A stretch of 64,000 nucleotides of DNA from Gerris lacustris (GCA_951217055.1 OX578279.1:72389131-72453130), one strand, 5' to 3'. Shown: positions 10,660 to 23,105, counted from the stretch's first letter. The notes: generated by a model from the letters alone, not told the origin. Numbers and translations are program-made.

Positions 10660-12280
10660 AAAGTACTTCTTTAGATTGTTACTCCCCTATTATTTTTAAA
10701 AAAATATATAAATCGATATTATTTATATATTCCTCCATTGTTTAAATAACAATAAAGACAAAGGGATGTTTAGTCCATTGTACAAGTAAAAGGGAATATC
10801 GCACTCCTGTTTTTATATGAGGAGTAACAGTTTAAAGAAGAACATTCCCTACACCTTCTTTAGATTGTAACTACCTTCTATTTTATATAAGAGGAGTAAC
10901 AGTCTAATGAAGAACATTCCCTACACCTTCTTTAGATTGTAACTACCTTCTATTTTATATAAGAGGAGTAACAGTCTAATGAAGAACATTCCCTACACCT
11001 TCTTCAGATTGTAACTCTCTTCTGTTTTATATAAGAGGAGTAACAGTTTAAAGAAGAACATTCCCTACACCTTCTTTAGATTGTAACTACCTTCTATTTT
11101 ATATAAGAGGAGTAACAGTCTAATGAAGAACATTCCCTACACCTTCTTTAGATTGTAACTACCTTCTATTTTATATAAGAGGAGTAACAGTCTAATGAAG
11201 AACATTCCCTACACCTTCTTTAGATTGTAACTCTCTTCTGTTTTATATAAGAGGAGTAACAGTTTAAAGAAGAACATTCCCTACACCTTCTTTAGATTGT
11301 AACTACCTTCTATTTTATATAAGAGGAGTAACAGTCTAATGAAGAACATTCCCTACACCTTCTTTAGATTGTAACTACCTTCTGTTTTATATAAGAGGAG
11401 TAACAGTCTAATGAAGAACATTCCCTACACCTTCTTTAGATTGTAACTACCTTCTATTTTATATAAGAGGAGTAACAGTCTAATGAAGAACATTCCCTAC
11501 ACCTTCTTTAGATTGTAACTACCTTCTATTTTATATAAGAGGAGTAACAGTTTAAAGAAGAACATTCCCTACACCTTCTTTAGATTGTAACTACCTTCTA
11601 TTTTATATAAGAGGAGTAACAGTCTAATGAAGAACATTCCCTACACCTTCTTTAGATTGTAACTACCTTCTGTTTTATATAAGAGGAGTAACAGTCTAAT
11701 GAAGAACATTCCCTACACCTTCTTTAGATTGTAACTACCTTCTATTTTATATAAGAGGAGTAACAGTCTAATGAAGAACATTCCCTACACCTTCTTTAGA
11801 TTGTAACTACCTTCTTTTTTATATAAGGGGAGTAACAGTCTAAAGAAGAACATTCCGTACACCTTCTTAAGATTGTAACTCTCTTCTGTTTTTATAAGGG
11901 GAGTAACAGTCTAAAGAAGAACATTCCGTACATCTTCTTTAGATTGTAACTCCCTTCTATTTTTTATATAAGGGGAGTAACAGTCTAAAGAAGAACATTC
12001 CGTACACCTTCTTAAGATTGTAACTCTCTTCTGTTTTTATAAGGGGAGTAACAGTCTAAAGAAGAACATTCCGTACATCTTCTTTAGATTGTAACTCCCT
12101 TCTGTTTTATATAAGAGGAGTAAAAGTCTAAAGAAGAACATTCCATACATCTTCTTTAGATTGTAACTACCTTCTTTTTTTTATAAGGGGAGTAACAGTC
12201 TAAAGAAGAACATCCCAAACACCTTCCTTAGATTGTAACTCCCTTCTGTTTTATATAAGGGGAGTAACAGTCTAAAGAAG
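10660..12280 (+). repeat. 72-bp satellite array, about 21 units, with higher-order structure
   Basis: Unit of 72 bp read from GAAGAACATTCCCTACACCT, with starts for example at 10909 and 10981. Each unit contains TCTTTAGATTGTAACT and, inverted, AGTAACAGTCTAAAGA, so it can fold. Variants at two sites (AGTTTAAAG or AGTCTAATG; CTACCTTCT or CTCTCTTCT) recur every 3 units (216 bp), then every 4 units (288 bp). From about 11830 the units differ (CCGTACA) and alternate as dimers of about 140 bp. Both edges are diverged units. Confidence 0.95.
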
Positions 12281-12289
12281 ATCCGTAAT

Positions 12290-13156
12290 ATAAAAACCCA
12301 TTTAATTCCTTGTAGAGATACATTATTTAAAAAACAAATAAATATAATACATATTTAAGTTCAGCATTATTATATTTATGATAAAGTTTTGTACGAGATA
12401 GAGTATGTTTCTTATTTCTCTTCTTTACCAGTAAAAAAAATAAAAAAGAAAATAAATGTATATAATAAATTAGGTAATATATTATATATACTTTTTTCCA
12501 TAATTTATTTTCTGTCCCTCTTCTTGAATTACTCGCTATGAAGTATGGTTTATGATGGCAGAATGAGAAGACTAAAGTATTACTTAAGGAGGGGATACTT
12601 GTAGAGCTATTCGTTATATCATTAGACACAATGAGAAACAAGCCTGGGACACACTTAGCTACTCTTCCTTATCCTTAGCCTAGACTTAAATTATAAACTA
12701 TAAATAAAACCCTTTTTTTTCTCTCGTAAAGCAAAAGACACAATTTTCTTATTACTTGTCCCTTTTACTTTTCTTAAACATTTCTTTTTTTCTTTCTCAG
12801 AATTTTTTTTTTACTCATAAAAAAAAATGAAGTAGTTATTACTAAAGATATCTTTCGCTAGTTTTTTATTTCCAGGAAAAAGTTACTAGTTTAACTAAAA
12901 GAAAATATGGTTTTTTCTTCAAGAGCAAAAAAAAGCTTGTTTTGTTCGTTGAAAGCCGTAATGTTCTACAATATTTTTTAAGTTAATTATTCTTTGTAAT
13001 AAAATGTCTTTTGTAAAAAGAATTTTTCTTCTAAATTAGATCTTGCGGGAGAGGAAGGGGGGTCGTAGTTATTATATTTATTGGAGAAGTTATTTTGTTT
13101 TCTTTAAACACATAATAAATCTAAGCTTTTTGGTTAAATAAATAATAATAATATAA
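12290..13156. other. AT-rich with T-runs, nothing recognised
   Basis: The minus-strand frame 12327-12641 has no motif. Polypyrimidine-rich from 12700. Confidence 0.35.
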
Positions 13157-13745
13157 ATATATCTTCTGTTGCTTGTGGGGTAAATTAAATAAATTCACAA
13201 CTGCTCAATATTAGTCATGGCTATATTTCGCCCCCCTCCGGGGCATATTCATGCCTAAAACACCAATAAATCACATTATTTTTTTCTCTTATTATATCAC
13301 ATATTTTTATACATAAACACCTTAAATTGCTCCATGTAAATTTAATCACTTAAAATATCTTACCTATCACAAGGAAAGCGTTGTCTGTTTTCAATTGAAA
13401 GTTAAAATAATTTTACCATAATCAATGCTTTCGTCAGTCATTGATTATGGTAAAATTATTTTAACTGAAAACAGACTATCAGATATTTTAACTTTCAATT
13501 GAAAACAGACAACGCTTTCCTTGTGATAGGTAAGATATTTTAAGTGATTAAATTTACATAGAGCAATTTAAGGTATTTATGTATAAAAATATGTGATATA
13601 ATAAGAGAAAAAATTAATGTGATTTATTGGTGTTTTAGGCATGAATATGCCCCGGAGGGGGGCGAAATATAGCCATGACTAATAATGAGCAGTTGTGATT
13701 TTTTTTTTAATTTACCCTTAAACGACCCACAAGCAACAGAAGATA
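13157..13745. mobile_element. Long fold-back element (arms about 250-285 bp)
   Basis: The left arm, from ATCTTCTGTTGCTTGTGG, is the reverse complement of the right arm, which ends CCACAAGCAACAGAAGAT. The loop near 13429 is about 11 nt. The right arm carries an extra piece near 13460-13490 that partly repeats arm sequence. No ORF, and no clear target duplication. Probably a fold-back or MITE. Confidence 0.85.
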
Positions 13746-15499
13746 AATAATGAATGGGAGAAATAGACAAAATTTATAAAATATAAATATAAATCTTTGG
13801 TTTTTTTTTGTGTATGTATTATCGTTTTGTTTTAAATTACAAAACATGAAATAATAATTATTCTTTCAAAAGGTTAAAAAAAAAATGTCTTTGTGCTTAT
13901 TATAATTAAAACATAATAAAATAACTACATGTCACATTTTTAATTCCATATTCATACCTCGAGGGTAAAAACTGCACCGGACATGAAATAATAATTTAAA
14001 TAAAAAAAAAAAAAATACAAATACAAATGGTTATGAAATATAAATAGAAGAATAAAAGAAATTGGACAATGAAGTCTATAGTATGTCACTAACAATTTCC
14101 CTCAAAATTTGCAAAAAAAGAACCATATCTAATATGATAAGCTAGATAGTAAAAATATAAATTCATAGTCTATAATATAATACATCACTAATTTTTAAAT
14201 TTATTCATATAAAATCCAAATACTGACTTATTACGGTATCTATGGACCCACTGGACCTGTAACCTATTATAAAATTTATAGTAGGTTCCTATAAGCTCCT
14301 AGGTGGTTCCGCCATCTTGATTTAAGATGAAAGGTGTGAATATGCAAAATTCGACATGACATTTGTGTAACCAATTGCACTAGAACTTTGAAATTTAGAA
14401 TTGAAAGCTTTTTTTCAATCGGCCATTTTGTTTTAAAATGGCTGGCAATCATATTTGAATTCATGTTCTCTCTCCAGTATACTTATATCACTACTAATTT
14501 GAAACACTGAAATAAAAACCATATGGTATTTGTTATGATAAAATCTATAATAATGTTGATGTCTGCCAAAAAGGAATCTAAAATCCAATCCCTTCAAGCA
14601 TCGATCTTCTAAAGCTAAGAAGATAATATAATAAAGAATTTTAGCAAATTATTTTGTCAAAGAGGAGGGGTATAAAAATAGGGGGGGGGGGGGGGGAGGT
14701 ATTTTGGAAACTGAGTCATGTAGACATTCTCGCTTTGTAAAATATCTTAAATGTTTCTTTACGGTAGTTTATAAACCCATCAAATTAACAATATAAGCTA
14801 AATAAATATTATATGAAAAAAATAATAATGACAAAAACTTTTGATAGCGTCCCACGCTTTCATCTTTAGCCAATTCAAACTCATGTTAACAGCCTCAGTA
14901 AATTATTATTTGCTTTTCACTGCATGTTTTATGAAATATAATATTTTTTTAATGAATTTTATAAATTTAACTAGTAGTAATACTACAATCAAGAAGCGTG
15001 TAAGAATTGATGCGTCAAAAATAGTTGTGGTTATGACGTCGTGTAGAGACGTATAATATAATTATATTAAAAGTTTTATTAAAATTGTTAATAAATATTG
15101 GTCCAGTTGAACTGGAGAAAGAGCGTAGAGTAGATATGTAGGTGAAAGAATGCCTGAGGCGGCCGTGGAGCTATGTGATCTAGACTGATTATTGTATTGT
15201 CGTCGGAAATAAATTATCTGCAAGTTTCAGCTTTCGGAAAGATAGTAGGGAAGTGAGTCAAATTTAGGTTACAGGATTTGTCCCTAAAAAAAAGAGTCCT
15301 ATAATCAGTAATATATCGTACTAATAATAGTGATCGTCAAGATAGGTAATAACTGATAATGGTGTTAATAAGGTAATATCTCAAAATAGTACATCACAGT
15401 ATCTAAAAACAAGTAAGTTTACCATAGCATCACGACATGCCTAAGTGTAAATTGTAATTAATAATCACTAAAGAAATATCGAAAAATAACTTTTGAATA
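13746..15499. other. AT-rich, no gene seen
   Basis: Contains a 16-G run (14681-14696) and GCCATCTTGATTT / GGCCATTTTG words near 14310 and 14420. Confidence 0.35.
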
Positions 15500-17760
15500 A
15501 AAAGAGATAAAAACATGAAACTTTCCAATATTATAGATCGTTTTGACGCGCACACAGGAAAAATATAGCGAACTCAAAATTATCAGCTGTTCAAATCCAA
15601 AATGGCGAATAACTCACGTCATGAAAAAAAATACGTGTGTTGTCGCGGGACACCCGGTAGGAACGAAGTTCCTTACATTTTTCATTAAATATAAATTATA
15701 AAATCACACTGCTAAGTACGTATACATTGTTAACTACTTAAACATGGCGGAGTTAGAAAAGAGACAAAATTAAAAGTAACGAACTGTTTGTACCTAGCAG
15801 AGTTAAGGAAAAATTAAAATAAAATCATTATTTGTATCATTAAAGCAAGCGTCTTACTATAAATATAATATATTGAATATAAGAAAAAAGTTGATCATGA
15901 TGAGTTTATAGTTAAAGAGTATGTTTGTTAAAGGATGTTGGATTGAAATAGGACTGTTTTCTACCTAGCCAGCCTATTTATTTAAAATATTATAAAATAT
16001 ATCTCTTCCCTACTCGAAAGCTTCTGCTTGAATCCGGTTGAAATTTTACATGCCTGTTTCAATTGTACTTCAGACAATGTGTAAGAAATTTTATTAAAAT
16101 CGTTATACATTAGAACGGAAGATATCGGTAAAAACTGTGTTTTATTTATTTTAAACGTTTGGGTCCATTATAATAAATTTAGTGATCTTTATCACTTCAT
16201 AACAGTGTCGGTGTTCGTTTTACTAAAAATAAAAAATTTAAGAAAGTTGTTTGTCTCATTAAATAGATGAAGTTAGATTTTTTTCTTGGATTAAATACGC
16301 AGTATTACCTAATATATTGAAATAAGCGTCAGCACAGATCAATTTTACTTTTAACAAGATATTTACAAAACCAAGTGACATTTTGACATATAACAAAAAT
16401 AAACAAGTCAAATAACAGGCTTCCATAATAACATTTTTTTCCCGTATTTTTTAAGCTTACGTATACGCGAGCGTTGCGCGTGAACGCTTGGGCGGATAAC
16501 GTTTTCCAACGAACTCAGCCTGGGCATTGGTAAAATGAACATGTGTACCAAATTTCAACTAACTCGGTTATCTTTTACTCAAGTTATCTTCATCGGTAGA
16601 TTTTGTGACGGTTATTTTTGTGACGCTGATTTTGGTCGTTTTTTTAGGGTTTCGTTGGTAAAACCAAAAAAAAAGAAACCCTTATAGTTTCGTTCCTGTG
16701 TCTGTCTGTCACTCTGTACGGCTCCAATAACTTTTAAACCAAAAGAGATAAAAACGTGAAACTTTCCAGTATAAAAGATCGTTTTGACGCGCACACAGGA
16801 AAAATATAGCGAACTCAAAATTATCAGCTCTTCAAATTCAAAATGGCGGATAAATCACGTCACGCGAATTATTTTTTATTTTTAAATTTTGAGTGGGGTA
16901 TCAAATGAAAGGAATTGAAGAGTAGATTACAAATATATATACCACTTAGGGATAGGTTTAATTTTCGGCGCCATTTTGTCAAAAAACATCGACATTTTGC
17001 GTGTCCCCCCCCCCCCCTAAAATCGTATTTCCGCTGTTACTAAAAATATAAAAAAATATGCAAAACCTGTGGTCTGCTGGGCCATAGAAAAAATAAGATT
17101 AGCAATTTGATCTGATTTACTGGAAATCCAAGATGGCGGATAATTCACGTAACTCGATAAAAAAATATTTTTTTTAAATTTTGAGTGGGGTACGGATCCA
17201 ATAACTTTTAAACCAAAAGAGATAAAAACGTGAAACTTTCCAGTATAAAAGATCGTATTCCCGCTGTTACTAAAAATATAAAAAAATATGCAAAACCTGT
17301 GGTCTGCTGGGCCATAGAAAAAATAAGATTAGCAATTTTATCTGATTTACTGGAAATCCAAGATGGCGGATAATTCACGTCACTCGAGAAAAAATATTTT
17401 TTTAAAATTTTGAGTGGGGTATCAAATGAAAGGTATTGAAGAGTAGAATACAAATATATATACCACTTAGGGATAGTGTTTAATTTGCGCGCCATTTTGT
17501 CAAAAAAACTTTTCTCCCCCCCCCCCTTCTAATTTTGTGTTCGAAATACCAACGAAACCCTTTTTACGTGAGACTTCACGCCTTACCAATTTTTTTATTC
17601 ACTCCCGGGCTCCAGAACGTGCCGTAAGGAACTTCGTTCCAAAAAAAATTTTTTTTTTTAAATTTTGAGTGGGGTATCAAATGAAAGGTATTGAAGAGTA
17701 GATTACAAAAAATATATAACACTTGTGGAGAGCGTTTAATTTTCTTTTAACGGTACTAAG
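15500..17760 (+). repeat. Repeat E: complex, internally duplicated region
   Basis: A block with AGATAAAAACGTGAAACTTT and an AAAATGGCGGAT word occurs at about 15505-15640 and 16740-16870, with a partial copy at 17215-17250. A block of about 228 bp starting CGTATTTCCGCTGTTAC is tandemly duplicated at 17027 and 17255. GAGTGGGGTATCAAATGAAA occurs three times (near 16890, 17412 and 17663). An inverted word GGAACGAAGTTCCTTAC lies at 15660 and, reversed, at 17624. A TGTC-rich module near 16690 follows a hairpin built on AGGGTTTCG. No coding region. Confidence 0.75.
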
Positions 17761-18630
17761 ATTTATCAGTTATTTTGTAAGTCATTGCTTACAATAAACT
17801 GTATATGTTTAGGCTCGAAAATGGCTAGTGTAGCCTAAACGTTGCCACACGACTTGAATTAGTCTGATTTTCTTCTTACCCTTAAGGATCCACCATATCA
17901 TTAAGAACATTTACTGTTCAGGCCACTGAACAAGTCTAATTTTCTATAATGTATATAATCAGATAGGCTATCCAGCGCTTCGTCGAACCCGCAACGCTTC
18001 CACCAGTTTCCCCAGGTTCTGCCATCAACAGCCTTATAATGTGGGGGCTATAATCGTGTAAGTCTACATTTAGAACAGTGCCATACTGCCAAACCTGTCG
18101 ACGCCGTTAAATGAACACGCTAAGAAGAACACATTGCACATGGCTATAAGACGCTACAAGTCCACAATTATTTCATTATACATTACTTTGGATATCAAAT
18201 ACTTTATTATATTAATCTCTTCATTTATTATCACATTATTATTAGTATCATGCAGTGCCAGTGAGAGACTTTACCAGAACACAATAATAACTACATCACA
18301 CTTCACCTCGTTCACACTCACACATTCATCTCATCGTACATTTGCATTCACCTTCAGTTAGGATTATCATTATCACTATTATATTATATCTCATTCATTA
18401 TATGTAAGTTGTAATTTAGTTTAAGTTTATTAAGTTAATTTGTATCTTCATCGTATATTCACCTTGTGTACTTATTTTATTACTATATTTTTTAATACCC
18501 TATCTTACCACCCTATATCTACAGTCCGCTCAATATCTTTATTTATAGACCCGGCAGCGGAATCAGGCGCAAGCCCTTCCGTACCGAACATTTACTACAG
18601 GGTACACATACCTAGCACTATTATAAAATA
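17761..18630. other. Unassigned; weak LTR-like appearance
   Basis: CACC/TCAC-rich pyrimidine stretch (18290-18360), a CGGCAGCGGAATCAGG word near 18552, but no pair of matching LTRs in the window. Frames at 18134 and 18440 have no domain. Confidence 0.25.
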
Positions 18631-18691
18631 TTTTCGTTCTTCAGAACGATCACATAGCTTCCGTTACCTTCGGTAAGCTCAGAAGCAAAAC
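18631..18691 (+). repeat. Repeat A, 3'-end fragment
   Basis: Only the terminal CGTTCTTCAGAACG and GCTTCCGTTACCTTCGGTAA hairpins of repeat A remain. Confidence 0.7.
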
Positions 18692-19327
18692 AAAAAATAA
18701 AATAAATAAAAAAACATGGAACAAAAACAATTTTTTTAAAAGATTCACGTTATATGTATATGAATTTTGTTTGCATCTAAATTAAAAGTAATCTGAGGCG
18801 CGTTGTTAATTCTTAAAACTAGAGTACGAGTATATGGAAACTTCGAACATATTTTTCATATCGAGTTGGATTTTATTTTAAAATAATATAAAACGTAACA
18901 TCAGGGAGCAGCATTATATCATATATTTTCTTTACAAAGCTATTCAATTACCAATTTACAAGTGAAGTATCCGGTAAGCTGTCACATGTAGGCATTCCCT
19001 TCTCGTATCGCTGCCCTTTTAGATTGCAAAATTAATTTTCCGACTTTACCTCTACCATTCTGATTGGATTTTACCTGCATTTTTTACAGTTGTAACGATT
19101 GGCAGAAAAACCTTTAATCATACGTTGAAAATAAAACAGAAGGGAAAAAGACGTAGTAAAATAAATATAATAATTTATGGAAATACGAAAAAAAAAAAAT
19201 TACCAAAGACTAATAATATTAGAACACACACAAATAAATTTAGTTTATCTCCATAAACTAGAGTAACTAGAGTAAACTATAGCTATAACTATAACTATAA
19301 ACTAGAGTAACTCCATAAACTAGAGTA
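18692..19327. other. AT-rich, short TAAACTAGAGTAAC repeats at 19255-19330
   Basis: Short degenerate repeat abutting repeat C copy 2; nothing else seen. Confidence 0.4.
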
Positions 19328-19976
19328 GTAGGGAGAAAAAGTTATGATTTTTAATTAGTTTAGAGGGACTATAGTAAGTCTTTTCATCCCTGAACTCAAA
19401 AAGTAGGGAGAAAAAGTAAAAGTAGGGCGAAAAAGTATAGTAGGGCAAAAAAAAGGAACGATTGCAACTTAATTATTTTATAAATAGAAGAAAATGAATG
19501 GCTAATGTAATGAAGTTGTTGAAATCAGGTTGGCGACACTGGTTTTTCGACCATGTTTATCATTGTTTATAACCTGCATCTAAATAACCTTCTATTTGAG
19601 TTTAATTCTAATTCTTATTTGTTTTTAATATTGAATCTCTTATATCTGATATTAAAAGTGCTAATAATTATTGTTATTTATTAAAATAATAAATAAAACT
19701 GTGCAATGGACGAAAATGTGTATTTTCTTCCTACTGGAGATAAAATATTGTATGTACCTCGTGAGTTAAGTGCCATTATTACCCTCGCGAGAGTTATTCC
19801 CTGAGCGTAGAGTTATTCCCTCGGCTGCGCCTCGGGAATTAAACAGTCTAATTCCCTCGGCTTTGCCTCGGGATTTAGGGCCACTGGTTCCTTCGGTTTC
19901 GCCTAAAGAACCAACTTTTTCGCTCAAGGAATAATGGCTTACTTTACTCCCTAGTTGCATAAATAACTATTATTTT
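19328..19976 (-). mobile_element. Repeat C, copy 2
   Basis: Reverse-strand copy of the family at 8472-9065 and 25307-25910. Its minus strand holds an open frame (19766-19960) with three SRGxAEG-like words, but the frame is not conserved in copy 1 and I do not call a gene. Confidence 0.7.
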
Positions 19977-20254
19977 ATAAGCTTTTCAGGTAATTTTATT
20001 CACTAAAAAAATTAAATAAATAAAAAAAAAATCCATTCGTCAATCTCTCTTCTTTATTTTGTTATCTTTGTTATAGATATATTTTAGTACGTATTAATTT
20101 ATCTTATATACGGCCTATAAATGATGATGAACAGATTAAACTCGCTTAAAATTTGACTCGAAGCCAGATGGTCATTAATGATAATTAAATTGCTTTGTGA
20201 TTGCTTGAAAGCATTGTGATAATTCCAAAGAATAGTTTTTTAGGGTTTCGTAGA

Positions 20255-20345
20255 TCCTTCTCGAAACCCTAATGCCGAGGGTGATATGTCACACATCATA
20301 CATTTGTACATTGTACCGCCGAAGCGAGTATGATGTGGTCATTAG
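20255..20345 (-). repeat. Fragment related to the SINE body at 24751-25048
   Basis: The stretch with CCGCCGAAGCGAGTATGATG is the reverse complement of about 24870-24925. It also forms a local hairpin from CACATCATAC and GTATGATGTG words. Confidence 0.55.
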
Positions 20346-20719
20346 TAAGCTTCAAAGTGTGGGGGAAGAGTCCCCATACTACAAGTGTCACTCAAATTGA
20401 CAGACTTTTAAAAATGGAATTATACATTAATTTTCTTAGGATTTACACTGAATAAAATTAAAATATATTAAATTAATTAAAAAGAACCAAAATGCATAAA
20501 ATCTTTTTCTATATAAAGATTTTAATGGAAATTTAACAGTATTTTAATTTTACACCATGATCTATTCTTCCAGATTACAACCTCTTAATGCAAATAATTA
20601 TTTGAATGAGGATATGTTCAAGTCAATACTTGTTAAGGTAAGTAGTAAGTGAATATGATGTTTAGTAAGATTTGTTTTCTGCACGCGATACTAATTCTAA
20701 TTGCCGAAAGAAAACGCGA

Positions 20720-21316
20720 TAGTTCTTGTGACTACCGTGAGGACCTTGGACTGCCGCAGTGACCATGGTCTGCCGTTGAGAACTCTTAATGCCGCGAGAG
20801 TACTTGTACTGTTGTAGAGAACTCTTACTGCCGCGAGAGTACTTGGACTGCCGTTGAGTACTCGGATTACCGCGAGAGTACTTGGACTGCCGTTGAGAAC
20901 TCTTACTGCCGCGAGAGTACTTTATACTGCCGTAGAGAACTCGTACTACCGCAAGAGTACTTGGACTGCCGTTGAGAACTCTTACTGCCGCGAGAGTACT
21001 TGTACTGTTGTAGAGAACTCTTACTGCCGCGAAGTACTTGTACTACCGTTGAGAACTCTTACTGGCGCGAGAGTACTTGTACTGCCGTTGAGAATTCTTA
21101 CTGCCACGAGAGTACTTGGACTGCCGTTGAGTACTCGGATTACCGCGAGAGTACTTGGACTGCCGTTGAGTACTCGGATTACCGCGAGAGTACTTGGACT
21201 GCCGTTGAAAACTCTTACTACCCTGAGAGTACTTGGACTGCCGTTAAGTACTCGGATTGCCGCGAGAGTACTTGGACTGCCGTAGAGCTCTCAGACTGCC
21301 ACGAGAGTTCTCTAAA
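20720..21316 (+). repeat. 39-bp minisatellite, about 15 diverged units
   Basis: Unit built from GAGAACTCTTACTGCCGCGA and GAGTACTTGGACTGCCGTT. Because 39 is 13 codons, frames stay open through the array (a plus-strand frame repeats RVLGLPLRTLTAA), but amino acids follow DNA periodicity in more than one frame, so I read it as non-coding. G+C is far above the surroundings. Confidence 0.9.
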
Positions 21317-21361
21317 CTATAGTTTATGTGGAAGCGGCTTCCATGATACCAATATCACCCT

Positions 21362-21369
21362 GCCAAGAG
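21362..21369. repeat. Merlin target-site duplication, left
   Basis: GCCAAGAG, identical to 23157-23164, directly flanking the element. It lies about 45 bp past the end of the 39-bp minisatellite. Confidence 0.75.
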
Positions 21370-21785
21370 TTATTTGGAAGACGTTTTGGCTAAACTCGGC
21401 AATAGCGTACCCCTTCCGTGTAATCGATGTTTTTCTAAGTCGTACAGTTGGCTTCGATATATCGATTCATCCCTTCCATTCGTAATATCGCTCGAAGCCG
21501 CAGCAGGTGGTTCATGTTGTGGTCGTGTGACCGCATGACGGTCGCGTGGACATTTGGCACGCGTCCGCTTGGCGCGTGTGCATACCTTTTTAAATTAACG
21601 GAAATGTACAGGGCTAATCAGTCCTGTGTCTGCCCTCTGTCTATGTGTCTCGTGCTTTCTTCCACCTCTGTGCCGTTCGCGGGTTTTTTTTTCGCACTAA
21701 TTCCCGTTTCTTTTGTCACCCTTCGATTTCTCCTTCCAGTTCTTGTCAAGCTTGTCTTCTTTTCTTGGTGCTTCATTTTTTCTCG

Positions 21786-22772
21786 ATGGATCGTATAGAT
21801 TTGGAGTTTCTGTATGGGTTACGTTTAAAGGCGAAAGCCGGTGTGGATGGAATGCGGTTTGTTTTGCAGTTTTGCATGGATGTCGGATTAATTTGCAGCG
21901 AGTACGAGTGTCCTAAATGTATGAGAAATATGAAATTGACTGAGCGGCCGGAAGCGTGTGATGGATTTGAATGGGTGTGTCGGACAAAGAAAGCCCCGTC
22001 CCATCATTCGCGTAAATCTGTTAGGAGTGGTTCGTGGTTTGCTCAAAGTAAGTTGAGTATTTGTGATGTATTGTTAATGACAGAGTTTTTTGTACGTGAG
22101 AGGACGCAAAAGGATATAATGTATGAGTTGAGACTGGGTGCGGATACGGTATGTGACTGGCGGAGTTATTTTAGAGAGGTTTGTGTGTCTATGTTCTCGA
22201 GCGAGTCGGATATGATTGGTGGCGTGGATAAAATTGTTGAGATCGATGAGAGCAAGTTTGGTAAGAGAAAATATAATAAAGGTAAACATGTGGATGGAAA
22301 GTGGGTGTTTGGAGGAGTGGAGTGGGGGTCCAATAAATGTTTTCTCCGGGTAGTTGAAAGAAGAGACAAGGCAACTCTTTTAAGTATCATTAAGGCGACC
22401 ATTCTGCCGGGAACGACCATCCTGTCCGATTGTTGGAAGTCTTATGATACATTAAAAGATGAGGGCTTTCAACATCTCTCGGTCAACCATTCTCTTTTTT
22501 TCAAAAACCCGGAGACTGGTGTTCATACCAATTCCATCGAGGGAACTTGGAGTGCCGTCAAAAGGAGTATTCCAAGCCGGACCGTCACCGACCAATTTGA
22601 TGCCTACCTGGGAGAGTATCTTTGGCGTAGGCGCCACTCTGGCGATGACGATCTTATGGCATCGTTCTTGGAGGGGATAAGGAGGGTGTATCCCCTAAAG
22701 AGCGGGAAATGTGATGACGGCGCCCTCGAGGGAAGCGAGGAAGAGGTAGTGGCAGGCACCAGCCATGATTAA
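21786..22772 (+). CDS. Merlin-family (IS1016/ISXO2-like) DDE transposase, apparently intact
   Basis: Predicted 328-residue transposase that would cut and rejoin the ends of its own element. Sequence: an N-terminal zinc-ribbon-like part (CPKC at residues 42-45, C65, then HH at 73-74 where a second Cys pair is usual), a helix-rich part at about 88-130, and a DDE catalytic core with D154 in VEIDESKFGKRKYNKG, D215 in ILSDCWKSY and E252 in HTNSIEGTWSAVKR. The IDE(S)KFGKRKYN and HTNSIEG blocks are diagnostic of the ISXO2/Merlin group. The tail is acidic. No stop or frameshift interrupts it. I chose the ATG at 21786 because homology begins there; the frame stays open upstream to 21645, but only from a GTG and with low-complexity sequence that looks like 5' UTR. 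It sits inside matching inverted repeats, so it is the element's own enzyme. Family assignment is firm; activity is inference. Confidence 0.93.
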   Translation: MDRIDLEFLYGLRLKAKAGVDGMRFVLQFCMDVGLICSEYECPKCMRNMKLTERPEACDGFEWVCRTKKAPSHHSRKSVRSGSWFAQSKLSICDVLLMTEFFVRERTQKDIMYELRLGADTVCDWRSYFREVCVSMFSSESDMIGGVDKIVEIDESKFGKRKYNKGKHVDGKWVFGGVEWGSNKCFLRVVERRDKATLLSIIKATILPGTTILSDCWKSYDTLKDEGFQHLSVNHSLFFKNPETGVHTNSIEGTWSAVKRSIPSRTVTDQFDAYLGEYLWRRRHSGDDDLMASFLEGIRRVYPLKSGKCDDGALEGSEEEVVAGTSHD

Positions 22773-23037
22773 AAGTGAGTGATTTATATTTATATAATAA
22801 TTATATATGTATGGTTTGTTCATAGGAGAGTTGATATCCCTTTGTCAAAAAATACGTTAGAGTGAGAGTTGTTTAAAATAATGTTGAAAAAGTTTTTTTT
22901 TTTTTTTTTTTAACGGAATTTTGTAATTTTATTACGAATAAGTGGTATTTATAATGTTACAAATATTGTAAAAAATAATGATGAATAAGTTTTTTTTAAC
23001 GGAATTTTGTAATTTGATTTAAATCAGATGTTTTAAT

Positions 23038-23105
23038 TATATCGCTACTGATCATCTGTCTCTTCGATATATATCGAAGGGACATGTGACCAGTAGCGAT
23101 ATATC
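23038..23105. repeat. Subterminal hairpin of the Merlin element
   Basis: Inverted arms ATATCGCTACTG and CAGTAGCGATAT enclose a perfect 16-bp palindrome TTCGATATATATCGAA near 23068. It lies just inside the right terminal repeat. A related TCGATATATCGA word lies inside the left end near 21455, so the motif is placed symmetrically. It could be a transposase-binding or structural site, which is inference. Confidence 0.6.

Noticed and set aside
10660..12280. CRISPR-like array
   Set aside because: Units are contiguous 72-mers with no unique spacers; the DNA is eukaryotic.
17940..18620. LTR and primer-binding-site appearance
   Set aside because: No second LTR, no gag or pol, and the tRNA match cannot be supported.
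20854..21485. 143- and 161-codon frames with 13-residue repeats
   Set aside because: The 39-bp period keeps several frames open; residues track DNA repeats and there is no separate domain.
21645..21785. N-terminal extension of the transposase frame
   Set aside because: Starts at GTG and contains no family similarity; ATG at 21786 fits the family length and start.
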